The notes under the pieces are model-generated. The model was not told where the DNA came from. It made no database searches and saw only the letters and a list, made by a program, of their open reading frames with translations. Below are positions 17,466 through 26,105 of a stretch of DNA of 64,000 nucleotides, piece by piece. Within the stretch, counting starts at the first letter, position 1. Every line of letters starts with the position of its first letter. Origin of the DNA: Cellulophaga sp. BC115SP. Its GTDB lineage: Bacteria > Bacteroidota > Bacteroidia > Cytophagales > Spirosomataceae. The stretch covers positions 124,001 to 188,000 of the forward strand of contig NZ_JAAALB010000008.1 in the NCBI RefSeq assembly GCF_009905545.1, given 5' to 3'. Both the position numbers and the translations under genes were made by a program.

Positions 17466-18920
17466 TTAGTTATTATCCACTCTCGCTTCAATTACACTTT
17501 GAATATCTTTTGGTACATCTGAAAGAAAGTCAAAGCCTGTGAGTTTCTCCAAGGCATCTACGGATACACGATAGTCACGCCAATTGGAAGCTCCAGCTTG
17601 GTTGGTATTTGGAATATTTACTGCAATCACACGAGTATCTGTGCCAATTCTATATAAGTCGTTCTGTCCAACAGGTAATACGACAATGATTTTCCAAACG
17701 GATTTAGGTACTACAATGGTATTTTTGTTTCCAATGGTTTGAGCTTCACCATTTGAACCAGAGCCACCTTGACCATAAGGACCTGCGATGACATATAATT
17801 CATAACCTTGCTCTACGAGTCTGCGTCCATATTCTTCTAAGTTTTTCCAAACACCACGATTATTATCTGGTGCTTGAGGCATCATATTGGTCATCAAAAA
17901 TGTTTCCTGATTTTCTTCGACACTTCCATCTCTGTCGTCTGACGGACAAATATGTCCTCTATCAAAACCCGAATCTGTATAGTCTCTAGTATTGACTGCC
18001 GACCAACCTTGAGGAAGAGAGCTGTCGGGTCTGAAATCATTTTGTCTTTGAGCATCGCCTTTCCATGCCGCACTTACATGCCAGCTTACCCAATTGGCTG
18101 TTGCTTTCGATTTGTTGTAAGATAAAGCATACGAGTTTTTCAACATCAAGAAATTATTCGAATAGCTGGTATTGCTGATGGCATTGTTTGGGTTGCCCAG
18201 CAACAAATTGTTGTCCTTTGTCGCTACGTTATTGGGTGCTGGTTTAGGATTAGGTTTTGGACTTGGATTGGGAGTAGGTGTTGGGGTAGGAGATGGGTTG
18301 GGTGTTGGCGAAACACTCCCTGAGTAAGCCGAAATACTTACGTCGTCGATGTTCAATCGTCCGTTGGTGCCATCCACTTTTACTATTTCAAATCGGGTTG
18401 GAACAGTAGTATTTACCGTAAAAGTAAAGTCTTTTAAAAACTTATCAGTCAATGTGATCGTGTTACCGATTTTGTTCCAAGTATTCCCCCTATTGGTTGA
18501 AATACGAACTTCAAAAGCAGCGGTTTTATCTGACTGATATAGCCCCGCCTTCAATTTGATTTGGTAAATACCTGATGTCAAGTCTGTATCAAAACGAACT
18601 AAGCCATCCTCTTTGATACGAATCGCTTTTGCTCCATTTTTGACGTCATTGTCAGTACTTCCCATCATGGCATTTTCAAAATACCAATCTCCAGAATTAG
18701 TGGTAATAGTTGCTGTTTCGTATTTGTTTTTACTTACTTGGTCAAAGTTCTCTGGAAAATTACTGACTACCTTAACTACATTAGTAGTCTTGTTGGTATT
18801 GGTATTCGTGTTTGTATTCGTATTGTTTGGTGTGTAAACGCTCACACATGAATAGAACAACCACGAACTAGCAATGAAAATGGTTAGGTTTTTAAATAAT
18901 GATTGAAAGTGTGTTTTCAT
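17466..18920 (-). CDS. Secreted DNA/RNA non-specific endonuclease lipoprotein
   Basis: 484 residues from the ATG at 18920 (MKTHFQSLF). The lipobox is LFYSC, so the protein is membrane-anchored outside the cytoplasm. Next come a low-complexity Asn-Thr repeat (about 35-47), a beta-rich binding-type domain (about 55-205) and a Pro-rich linker. The NUC1-type nuclease domain covers about 240-484. It contains DRGH with the catalytic H323, and the metal-binding Asn region NMMPQAPDNNRGVWKNLE. Enzymes of this family cut DNA and RNA without sequence specificity, here probably to scavenge nucleotides. The next minus-strand gene upstream is rny, whose terminator separates the two. Confidence 0.92.
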   Translation of the reverse strand: MKTHFQSLFKNLTIFIASSWLFYSCVSVYTPNNTNTNTNTNTNKTTNVVKVVSNFPENFDQVSKNKYETATITTNSGDWYFENAMMGSTDNDVKNGAKAIRIKEDGLVRFDTDLTSGIYQIKLKAGLYQSDKTAAFEVRISTNRGNTWNKIGNTITLTDKFLKDFTFTVNTTVPTRFEIVKVDGTNGRLNIDDVSISAYSGSVSPTPNPSPTPTPTPNPSPKPNPKPAPNNVATKDNNLLLGNPNNAISNTSYSNNFLMLKNSYALSYNKSKATANWVSWHVSAAWKGDAQRQNDFRPDSSLPQGWSAVNTRDYTDSGFDRGHICPSDDRDGSVEENQETFLMTNMMPQAPDNNRGVWKNLEEYGRRLVEQGYELYVIAGPYGQGGSGSNGEAQTIGNKNTIVVPKSVWKIIVVLPVGQNDLYRIGTDTRVIAVNIPNTNQAGASNWRDYRVSVDALEKLTGFDFLSDVPKDIQSVIEARVDNN

Positions 18921-18964
18921 AGGAAATAACAATTATATGGATTTGGGGTGAAAGAGTTTGACAT

Positions 18965-18999
18965 AAAAAAACCTCATCAAACATATTAGTTTAATGAGG
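18965..18999 (-). terminator. Intrinsic terminator after rny
   Basis: An 11-bp stem (18972-18982 with 18989-18999) with a 6-base loop followed on the minus strand by seven T, 25 bases past the rny stop. Confidence 0.85.
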
Positions 19000-19023
19000 C
19001 TTTTGTGAATTTATTGTGTGAAA

Positions 19024-20601
19024 TTATTTCGCGTAATTTACAGCACGCATTTCACGAATTACAGTTACCTTGATTTGACCAGGATACTGCATTTCTTTTT
19101 CGATTTTTTGAGAAATATCGTACGACAACATGCTTGCTTTTTCGTCAGATACATTTTCAGAATCCACTAATACTCGTAGTTCACGACCAGCTTGGATAGC
19201 GTAACATTTTTGAACACCATTGAAGCTTGTTGCCAATTCTTCAAGTTCTTTCAAACGGCGCATATAAGATTCCATCATTTCACGACGAGCACCTGGGCGA
19301 GAACCAGAGATTGCATCACATACTTGAACGATTGGAGAAATCATAGATGTCATTTCAATTTCATCGTGGTGAGCACCAATAGCGTTACAAACTTCTACAT
19401 TCTCTTTGTATTTTTCTGCTAGCTGCATACCCAAGATAGCGTGTGGTAATTCAGCTTCTTCTGGCCATACTTTACCAATATCGTGTAACAAACCTGCACG
19501 TTTAGCCAACTTCGCATTCAAGCCTAATTCAGCCGCCATAGTAGCACAAAGTTTGGCTACTTCGCGAGAGTGTTGTAATAAGTTCTGACCATAAGAAGAA
19601 CGGAAACGCATACGACCAACCATCTTGATGAGTTCTGGATGCAAACCGTGGATACCCAAATCGATTACAGTACGCTCACCGATTTCGATGATTTCTTCTT
19701 CAATATTTTTCTTCGTTTTAGCTACAACTTCTTCAATACGAGCTGGGTGAATACGACCATCTTGTACCAAACGGTGTAATGACAAACGAGCAATTTCACG
19801 ACGAACAGGATCAAAACCTGAAATGATAATCGCCTCTGGAGTATCGTCTACAATAAATTCAACACCAGTAGCTGATTCTAATGCACGAATGTTACGACCT
19901 TCACGACCAATGATTTTACCTTTTACATCATCAGATTCGATGTTGAATACAGACACACAGTTTTCGATAGCATTTTCGGCAGCTGTACGTTGAATCGTTT
20001 CAATAACAACCTTTTTAGCTTCTTTCGTAGCTGTCAACTTCGCTTCTTCGATGGTATTTTTGATAATAGAAGATGCCTTAGTTTCAGCCTCACCACGCAA
20101 TGCGTCAATCAATTGTTGACGAGCTTCATCGGCAGAAAGACCTGCAATTTTTTCTAATTGAGCTACTTGTGAAGCTAACATTTTTTCAGCTTCGTCACGT
20201 TTACGGTCTGCTTCCTCTAACTTACGTTTTAAATTTTCATCCTTCGCGTTCAACGATTGGCGTTGGCTATTCAATTCAGATTCGAGGCGCTTAGTTTGCT
20301 CCATCGATTGTTGAATGCTGCGTTCCTTTTCTTTGAGTTTTTGTTCGTTTTGGATAAGGATTTGTTTCTTTTTGTTAGAGTCATCTTCAAATTCGGCTCT
20401 TAACTTAAGGAACTTCTCTTTTGCTTCGAGAATACGATCTTTTTTAATATTTTCAGCTTGAGACTCAGCATTTTTTACAATATCTGAAGCTTTGGCGATA
20501 GCCTCATCTTCGATTTTTTGTGTATTTTTTGCAAAAATCACTTTGCCAAGAAATATACCTGCCACAAGAGAAACTACAGCAGCAATGATTGGAGTTAACA
20601 T
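19024..20601 (-). CDS. rny: Ribonuclease Y
   Basis: Membrane-bound endoribonuclease that initiates mRNA decay. Of its 525 residues, an N-terminal anchor (about 3-23) is followed by a long charged coiled coil (about 30-200), a KH RNA-binding domain ([16 protein letters not shown], about 225-285) and an HD domain with LLHDIGK, which holds the metal-binding His-Asp pair. The C-terminus [16 protein letters not shown] is typical. It is read in the same direction as zapA with a 327-base gap that contains a candidate 6S RNA, and is closed by its own terminator. Confidence 0.97.
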   Translation of the reverse strand: MLTPIIAAVVSLVAGIFLGKVIFAKNTQKIEDEAIAKASDIVKNAESQAENIKKDRILEAKEKFLKLRAEFEDDSNKKKQILIQNEQKLKEKERSIQQSMEQTKRLESELNSQRQSLNAKDENLKRKLEEADRKRDEAEKMLASQVAQLEKIAGLSADEARQQLIDALRGEAETKASSIIKNTIEEAKLTATKEAKKVVIETIQRTAAENAIENCVSVFNIESDDVKGKIIGREGRNIRALESATGVEFIVDDTPEAIIISGFDPVRREIARLSLHRLVQDGRIHPARIEEVVAKTKKNIEEEIIEIGERTVIDLGIHGLHPELIKMVGRMRFRSSYGQNLLQHSREVAKLCATMAAELGLNAKLAKRAGLLHDIGKVWPEEAELPHAILGMQLAEKYKENVEVCNAIGAHHDEIEMTSMISPIVQVCDAISGSRPGARREMMESYMRRLKELEELATSFNGVQKCYAIQAGRELRVLVDSENVSDEKASMLSYDISQKIEKEMQYPGQIKVTVIREMRAVNYAK

Positions 20602-20683
20602 TTTAGAATACCGTTTTAGAATCGCTTTATTAGTGAATCAAGCTCGGTAGCGAGCATAAGTCAATAGTTAAATAACGATTGTG

Positions 20684-20886
20684 AAAAAAAATACTAAAAC
20701 AGGCAATTACCGAAGAGGGGGAATATCAAAGCTGAAGATTAGCCAATATCTATAAAAATACAGATACTAGAATACCATATATCTTGAAGCTCGAGCTGTG
20801 AAGCAAGGCGTTGTATCAAAATATTCTAATTAAATAATCTATCTTGATGTTTTGGCTTAAAAATACTTTCTAAAATATTCAGTATG
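20684..20886 (-). ncRNA. ssrS: Candidate 6S RNA between zapA and rny
   Basis: On the minus strand the gap folds as a long rod. The closing stem pairs TACTGAA (plus 20878-20884) with TTTAGTA (20692-20698), followed at once by eight T. Inside, 20843-20848 pairs with 20725-20730, 20835-20840 with 20736-20741, and 20822-20829 with 20767-20774, leaving unpaired bulges. Length (about 200 nt), rod-with-bubble shape and the zapA/rny neighbourhood fit the 6S RNA of Bacteroidota, which mimics an open promoter and binds RNA polymerase. The synteny is from memory and the ends are approximate. The rest of 20602-20928 shows no frame. Confidence 0.45.
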
Positions 20887-20928
20887 GAGAAGCAAAACAT
20901 TTAGTGCACACGAATATACTTTAAGACT

Positions 20929-21219
20929 TTACTTTAAAATGGAATCAACAAGAGTATCCATTTCTGATATTTTGGTCATTACAGTTTTTTGGAGATCAGA
21001 GTGCTTGTTGTCAAACTTTAGATTGTCGATGGCGTAATCTAATGCTACAAAAGCGAGTAGTTCGTATGATTCGGAGAGACCAACTTTTTCTCTCACAAAA
21101 TCCATTCTTTCATTAATCAACTTTGCTGCCTTGCGAACGTACTCTTCCTCCTCTCGTCCTACCATCAGGTTGAACTCCTTAAGACCTACATTGATATTGC
21201 AAGGGATTTTATCTGCCAT
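20929..21219 (-). CDS. zapA: Cell division protein ZapA
   Basis: 96 residues, the normal ZapA length. The N-terminal globular part (VGLKEFNLMVGREEEEYVRK) and the following helices (AAKLINERMDFVREKVGLS) fit ZapA, which tetramerises and bundles FtsZ filaments at the division site. The C-terminal helix is a short coiled coil. It is preceded 87 bases upstream by a coiled-coil gene and followed by the candidate 6S RNA and rny, an arrangement common in Bacteroidota. Confidence 0.9.
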   Translation of the reverse strand: MADKIPCNINVGLKEFNLMVGREEEEYVRKAAKLINERMDFVREKVGLSESYELLAFVALDYAIDNLKFDNKHSDLQKTVMTKISEMDTLVDSILK

Positions 21220-21306
21220 TGGTTTAGGATTTTTAATGACTCATACCGTCTCGGCTTTGTCTGAGCTATAAATTTATATATGCTATATCCAGTTACCTAG
21301 AGATTT

Positions 21307-21636
21307 TTAAACGCTTAGTTGACTAATACACTTATCTATTTCCAAAATATATTCGTCGATTTTTTCCTTCAATTCGGCAGGGTCACCTGCGTTTTTGAGA
21401 TTGTTCGCTACAATCTTAGTAAATTTATCTGACTTTTTAAAGTTTTTAGACTGTTCGTTTAATTTTTTCTGTAAATCTAAATTCTCTTTTTCAATCTCGA
21501 TTATCTTCTTTTTAAGTAATTCTTTTTCCTTTTGCGACTCTTTCAACTGATCCTTCAGTTCAGTATAGGCCATGACCAATTTCCTTAGCTTTACTTCTAA
21601 GGAATCAATAATGGTTCTTATCTGAAATTCGGTCAT
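21307..21636 (-). CDS. Coiled-coil protein upstream of zapA
   Basis: 109 residues from the ATG at 21636 (MTEFQIRTIID). Almost the whole protein is a predicted coiled coil rich in Lys, Glu and Leu (about residues 5-75). A short C-terminal segment follows (PAELKEKIDEYILEIDKCI). It sits directly before zapA in the same direction, so it is probably co-transcribed and may act in division, in a ZapB-like manner. That role is inference from position and shape only; no ZapB sequence signature is clear. Cytoplasmic, no signal peptide. Confidence 0.7.
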   Translation of the reverse strand: MTEFQIRTIIDSLEVKLRKLVMAYTELKDQLKESQKEKELLKKKIIEIEKENLDLQKKLNEQSKNFKKSDKFTKIVANNLKNAGDPAELKEKIDEYILEIDKCISQLSV

Positions 21637-21838
21637 GAGCAAAATGGATTTTGAATAAAGTAAGAATTACTGTGTTAATCGGATTGTATGAAGAAAATAG
21701 TCTTATGTATTACAAAAAACTAAAACTAATACAAATTTCTTAATTTTCTCTTAAATAATTGAGCAATTATCAGCCTTTTTTTATTGAATGGTTTTTCTTC
21801 GGGCTTAATGCCCAAAATCTCTAGGTAAAATGACCATT

Positions 21839-23353
21839 TTAACTCAATTTAAAGCGTTTTTGCCATTTTTGAGGAAGTATAGTTTTACGCTCTACTACAA
21901 TTACTCCTATTGTGTATAGAACCAATAACAAGGCATGGTATGGAATAGAAATCCAAAGATTTGCGATTGGTATCGATAATGTAAAATAAATTAGCGCCCC
22001 TGCACTGACAATGTAACCAACTGCCGATTTGATTCTATACGGAACAGGATAATACTTTTGTCCCCAATAATAACAAAGTACAGTCATCGTAAAACATGAA
22101 ATTAGAAATGCCCAAGCACATCCCATGTATCCAAGTTTAGGAATCAGTACGATGTTTAAAATCACAGTTACTGCCAAACCTATAAAAGTAATAATCGTGC
22201 CAAAATAAGTCTTGTTATTTAACTTAAACCAAACAGAAATATTGTAATATACTCCTAAGAATAAATTTGCCAAGAGCAACAAAGGAACAACCGTAATGCC
22301 TTCTTGATAAATGGCCTTGCGTAAGAATAACTTTTTGAGCCAGTCAAGGTTAAGACATACGCCCAGCCAGATAAAAATACAAACGATGGTGAACCATTTG
22401 GTAGCTTCGGCCAAGGTCTCGGTAGAGTTTTTTTCTTTATTTTTTGATAAGAAAAAAGGCTCGGCTGCATATCTAAAGGCTTGTGTCGACAAAGCCATAA
22501 AAATAGAAAGTTTATAGGCATTGCCATAAATTCCTAAGGCTTGGCGCGAGGTACGACCTGGGTAAAAGTTTTCTGGTAAAAATTGCTCTAACAGAATTCT
22601 GTCAAAAACCTGATTGACCATACCTGCTAAACCCATAATCATAATAGGATACGCATATACCAATAGCTCCTTGAAAAGTGGCCATTCAAACTCAAATTTG
22701 TAATCGAAGATTTCTTTTCTCAATAACCAGATATAGGACATATTCGCCAACAGGTTGGCAATAATGATATAGCCAGCTCCAATCGAAGGAACATACAACG
22801 TTTGGGCTAATGGTTGTAAAAATGTTAGGTAGTCGCCCTCTGAGATTTTTTTCAGACCCAATAAGAAAAAGATATTGAGTCCAACATTGATGAGGATATT
22901 GATAATCTTTGCAGCGACAAATTTTTTAGTGGCTTTTTCTAATCGTAAGCGTGCAAAAGGAATAGCAGTAATAGAGTCTATCCAAATGAGCACAGCTAAA
23001 CATATTAGGTCTAATTCGCGATGTGGGTAACCTAAATTCGTGATAATTGAAGACGAAAAAAGAATCAGTACTCCTGAAAAAATGGTACTGGTAACCAATA
23101 ATGCAGTTTGTATGAGATTGTAGTAACGAGTCTTATCTTCGGCGGCAAAGCGAAAGAAAGCCGTTTCCATGCCATAAGTATAAAGGATATTAGCTACAGC
23201 CACATAACTGTATAGCTTGACATTGATACCCAAATCTTCGGGCAGAAATGCTGCAGTATGAATAAATACTAATAGGAAATTGAGCGAACGCCCCAAAATG
23301 GTAGAAATTCCATAAGATGCGGTTTCGCCCGCCAATTTTTTTAAAACTGACAT
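21839..23353 (-). CDS. Polysaccharide flippase, Wzx/MATE-like
   Basis: 504 residues with 12-14 hydrophobic segments across the whole length. The N-terminus (KKLAGETASYGISTILGRSLNF) is typical of oligosaccharide flippases of the Wzx/RfbX group, and the C-terminal half keeps the paired-helix spacing of the family. These inner-membrane proteins move lipid-linked sugar units to the periplasmic side for O-antigen, capsule or exopolysaccharide. No glycosyltransferase or polymerase gene is adjacent, so this copy is outside a sugar cluster. It is separated from the coiled-coil gene by about 200 bases with no feature I can name. Confidence 0.88.
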   Translation of the reverse strand: MSVLKKLAGETASYGISTILGRSLNFLLVFIHTAAFLPEDLGINVKLYSYVAVANILYTYGMETAFFRFAAEDKTRYYNLIQTALLVTSTIFSGVLILFSSSIITNLGYPHRELDLICLAVLIWIDSITAIPFARLRLEKATKKFVAAKIINILINVGLNIFFLLGLKKISEGDYLTFLQPLAQTLYVPSIGAGYIIIANLLANMSYIWLLRKEIFDYKFEFEWPLFKELLVYAYPIMIMGLAGMVNQVFDRILLEQFLPENFYPGRTSRQALGIYGNAYKLSIFMALSTQAFRYAAEPFFLSKNKEKNSTETLAEATKWFTIVCIFIWLGVCLNLDWLKKLFLRKAIYQEGITVVPLLLLANLFLGVYYNISVWFKLNNKTYFGTIITFIGLAVTVILNIVLIPKLGYMGCAWAFLISCFTMTVLCYYWGQKYYPVPYRIKSAVGYIVSAGALIYFTLSIPIANLWISIPYHALLLVLYTIGVIVVERKTILPQKWQKRFKLS

Positions 23354-23418
23354 ATCAGAGAGAGTTCAGTGTATTTTTTATCAATGAGGCAAAGTTACAG
23401 AGAGTTGATGATTTATTG

Positions 23419-23449
23419 TTGGTTCGCCGTAAGACTTCTTTTATCTTTG
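23419..23449 (+). promoter_or_regulatory. Candidate promoter for the small outer-membrane protein
   Basis: TTG at 23419-23421, a 20-base spacer and TATCTTTG at 23442-23449 match the Bacteroidota consensus. The start codon is about 87 bases downstream, leaving a leader with a small AGCTC/GAGCT hairpin. Confidence 0.5.
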
Positions 23450-23536
23450 ACATAAATCAGCTCAGCGGTTTCGAGCTGCTATCATTGTTTGTGGACTTAT
23501 AGGAATCATTTTTATTTATACTAAAAAATCAAAATT

Positions 23537-23998
23537 ATGAGGAAAAGCCTCTTGTTTTTAGGTTTGATATTAACCTTAACTAGTACAATAAAGCTTCAGG
23601 CGCAAGCCGTTAGTTATTACCCTTGGAATAATATACTTTCGGTATCGAGCAATGCAACCAAAAGGTTATGGGTAGACTGCCGTTTTCAATTAAATTCCTT
23701 TTCTTCATCATTGAATACTGAACCAGCTTTGATGCTGAATGTAGCAAAGGCAGGGAAAGCTAATTTTTACGTTGGGGGTGGGGTAAACTTTGGGTTTGTT
23801 GGAGCTATTGTCAATAAAGATGATTTGATCAAAGGATATTTTGGCTCGATAGGAACAAGAATTTATCCTTTAGAAAAATTACCACAATTAAGTGTTAATT
23901 ACGAAATATCGCCTTACATCAATAACATTCAAGGTACAAGTGGCATTATTCGTTCTTGGTTGGGAGTAGGATACCAATTTGGAGGTCAGAAGAAATAA
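23537..23998 (+). CDS. Small secreted beta-barrel-like protein
   Basis: 153 residues with a Sec signal peptide (about 1-23, ending KLQAQ). The mature part alternates aromatic and polar residues in short strands (NFYVGGGVNFGFVG, LSVNYEISPYI, WLGVGYQFGG), like the last strands of an eight-stranded outer-membrane barrel, and ends close to the usual aromatic C-terminus. I recognise no specific family. It probably sits in the outer membrane. It has its own promoter and a strong terminator shared with the convergent fatty-acid hydroxylase gene. Confidence 0.75.
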   Translation: MRKSLLFLGLILTLTSTIKLQAQAVSYYPWNNILSVSSNATKRLWVDCRFQLNSFSSSLNTEPALMLNVAKAGKANFYVGGGVNFGFVGAIVNKDDLIKGYFGSIGTRIYPLEKLPQLSVNYEISPYINNIQGTSGIIRSWLGVGYQFGGQKK

Positions 23999-24012
23999 TA
24001 AATAACATGAAT

Positions 24013-24060
24013 AAAAATAAAGCCTCTATGTCTTCTCTATGACATGGAGGCTTTATTTTT
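24013..24060. terminator. Bidirectional terminator
   Basis: A 20-bp stem (24013-24032 with 24041-24060, one G-T pair) with an 8-base loop, bounded by A-runs and T-runs. It serves the plus-strand barrel gene and the minus-strand hydroxylase gene, whose stop codon overlaps its right edge. Confidence 0.85.
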
Positions 24061-25051
24061 ATTCTCGATTTATTGCTTTTTGTCGCAATATGGCAGCGGT
24101 TTGTTGTTCGCCATTAGGATGCCATCCTGGAGGCATAAAGATGTATTTGATTTTATTAATACCATTGGCATTTTTTACATCGTTCCATAATGCCACATAT
24201 TCGCCGAAATAAACGTCCCAAAAGTTATTGGCATCCATTGGTCTTGTAATGCCATATTTAACGGGTTCGTAGGTTTTCTCTTCTTGATAAGTACCAAAAA
24301 GTCTATCCCAAATGTTGATAATTGAGCAAAAATTGGTATCCATGTACAGGTCGTTGCTAGCATGGTGTACTCTATGGTGCGATGGCGTTAGGATTAATTT
24401 TTCCAGAAACCCAAGTCTTCCATTTTTGAGGGCTTTTTCACTGACATGAACGAACGCACCCCAGATACTATCCAGAATCATTACGAAAAAGAATAATGAA
24501 GGGGATAATCCCATTAAGGTACAAAAACTGGCTGCAAAAATATCTGTATAGATGTTTTCGAGATATGCAGTAGTTAAAGTAACAGAAGAAGTTATCTCTG
24601 TCGCAGAATGATGTACTGCATGACTACACCAAAGTAGTCTGATTTTGTGTGCTGCATAATGTCTTATAAATGAATTTAGTTCATAAATAAGATAGCCCAA
24701 GGGTATAAAATACCATTTTAAACTAAGATGGAATAACGCATAATCCTTGAATAAAGCGATAAAGAAAATTGTAATAGATAACTTTAAAACCTTTTCAAGG
24801 ATACGGTTAATGATAATAATAAGGAAAGGTATTTTATAAAACTTTCTGTTAAATTGATGGGTAATGATAAGAAGGAAAATCTCTGCGACAATAATAATGG
24901 GAGCTAATGGCATCAACAATGTAAAGATACCGTCGACAGTTTTGAATGCTCGCCAGTTACCATCATGAATAATAGCGAAAAGGCCTTCTATTCTAAAAAA
25001 AATGATGAGCTCGTGTAGTAGGTCTTTTAGAGCATTTAAGTTATTTTGCAT
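24059..25051 (-). CDS. Sterol desaturase / fatty acid hydroxylase family protein
   Basis: 330 residues with several membrane helices. The di-iron histidine clusters of the family are present: HYAAH (H-x-x-x-H), then HAVHH (H-x-x-H-H), then HHRVHH, in the right order and spacing across the membrane helices. Such integral membrane enzymes hydroxylate or desaturate lipid chains using oxygen. The substrate is unknown; bacterial members act on fatty acids, carotenoids or sphingolipids. It starts at the ATG at 25051 in front of a very AT-rich 207-base gap and has no functional neighbours. Confidence 0.88.
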   Translation of the reverse strand: MQNNLNALKDLLHELIIFFRIEGLFAIIHDGNWRAFKTVDGIFTLLMPLAPIIIVAEIFLLIITHQFNRKFYKIPFLIIIINRILEKVLKLSITIFFIALFKDYALFHLSLKWYFIPLGYLIYELNSFIRHYAAHKIRLLWCSHAVHHSATEITSSVTLTTAYLENIYTDIFAASFCTLMGLSPSLFFFVMILDSIWGAFVHVSEKALKNGRLGFLEKLILTPSHHRVHHASNDLYMDTNFCSIINIWDRLFGTYQEEKTYEPVKYGITRPMDANNFWDVYFGEYVALWNDVKNANGINKIKYIFMPPGWHPNGEQQTAAILRQKAINRE

Positions 25052-25194
25052 AGCGTAAAACTTTATATAATTGAGTTTTTTGCAAAATAAATAAAATTAA
25101 ATAACTTTTACTTTGATTTATTGATTTGTGAGGATTATAGGTTATAGTCGTTTATTTATGGTTATTATTGATATTTTTTATAATATAGATTTTG

Positions 25195-25250
25195 TAAAAA
25201 AAGAAATATTCTACGAATACTTTACTAAATGAAGTGTTTTTTCGTAGAAT
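25195..25250 (-). terminator. Terminator after the DUF4249/TonB unit
   Basis: 10-bp arms (25208-25217 and 25241-25250) with a 23-base loop, followed on the minus strand by a T-rich stretch. It lies 9 bases past the DUF4249 stop. Confidence 0.6.
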
Positions 25251-25258
25251 ACTTTATA

Positions 25259-26083
25259 TTATCGTTGTTTTACTTCAAACTTGAGTGTATCTGCATTTAC
25301 TCCTGTAAATACCCCCAAACCATTCGTAATACTGGTAGGAGGGGTGCTAATATTTTGTGAGGTTGAGCCTGAACTGCGATATAAAGCGGCGTAATCTGGG
25401 TTTACGTGCATCAATATCACATTGTGCATACCAAAGTATTGAAACTCGTTAGGGTTTACACTGGTGGATGTTCCTTGTACGGGCTGACTTCTAAATCTAC
25501 GTGTGAACATAGTAGAGTCAGCATCATCAGCCAAAATGTAAATGGGTGTTGGGTCTGTCTCGATATTGTCTACCACTACAAAATAATAATCGCTCGTGGT
25601 GTTGTCCCAAGTTACCTGAATGTTGGTTCCGCCCATGCCGCCCATAGGTCTACCACCGCTACTTAAATCAATTTGTGATAGATAAATAGAGCTTTGGTCA
25701 AGGGCGTAATTTTCGGGTTTGCTGGGAATAATCGTGGTGGCAGAAATGGTTTTTCCATTATAGACAAAACTCATGCTATAACTCACGCCAACCTTGAGTT
25801 TTACTGTAGTATCTGAACGATAGTCGCCATTTCCTAGCGATACAAGTGAATACGTGTTTCCATCTCCAGTTACTGTAATTTTGAGCCCATCTATTGGTTC
25901 TTCTGAGCTGATACTTTGGTCACTGTATGGGATTTCTTTTTTGACGTGCATGGTAATATATTGCCCAGCCACAAGATACGCTTCTATTACTGCATTGTCG
26001 GTAACTTCTACTGAGCCTTCATTACTACAGCTCGATAAGATGCCTCCCAACAAAATGGCTACTATGAAATGATATATTTTCAT
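25259..26083 (-). CDS. DUF4249 family lipoprotein
   Basis: 274 residues with a lipoprotein signal (lipobox ILSSC, Cys at residue 19). The mature domain shows the DUF4249 pattern: an N-terminal beta-sandwich opening VIEAYLVAGQYITMHVKK, a YRSDTTVKLKVGVSYSM strand pair and the TTIIPSKP turn, then a second half. DUF4249 proteins are typical partners of TonB receptors in Bacteroidota, probably surface-exposed and helping to capture the substrate. It starts 22 bases after the TonB receptor gene ends, so the two form an operon. Confidence 0.88.
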   Translation of the reverse strand: MKIYHFIVAILLGGILSSCSNEGSVEVTDNAVIEAYLVAGQYITMHVKKEIPYSDQSISSEEPIDGLKITVTGDGNTYSLVSLGNGDYRSDTTVKLKVGVSYSMSFVYNGKTISATTIIPSKPENYALDQSSIYLSQIDLSSGGRPMGGMGGTNIQVTWDNTTSDYYFVVVDNIETDPTPIYILADDADSTMFTRRFRSQPVQGTSTSVNPNEFQYFGMHNVILMHVNPDYAALYRSSGSTSQNISTPPTSITNGLGVFTGVNADTLKFEVKQR

Positions 26084-26105
26084 GATATGTAAATGCTTTT
26101 ACGGA

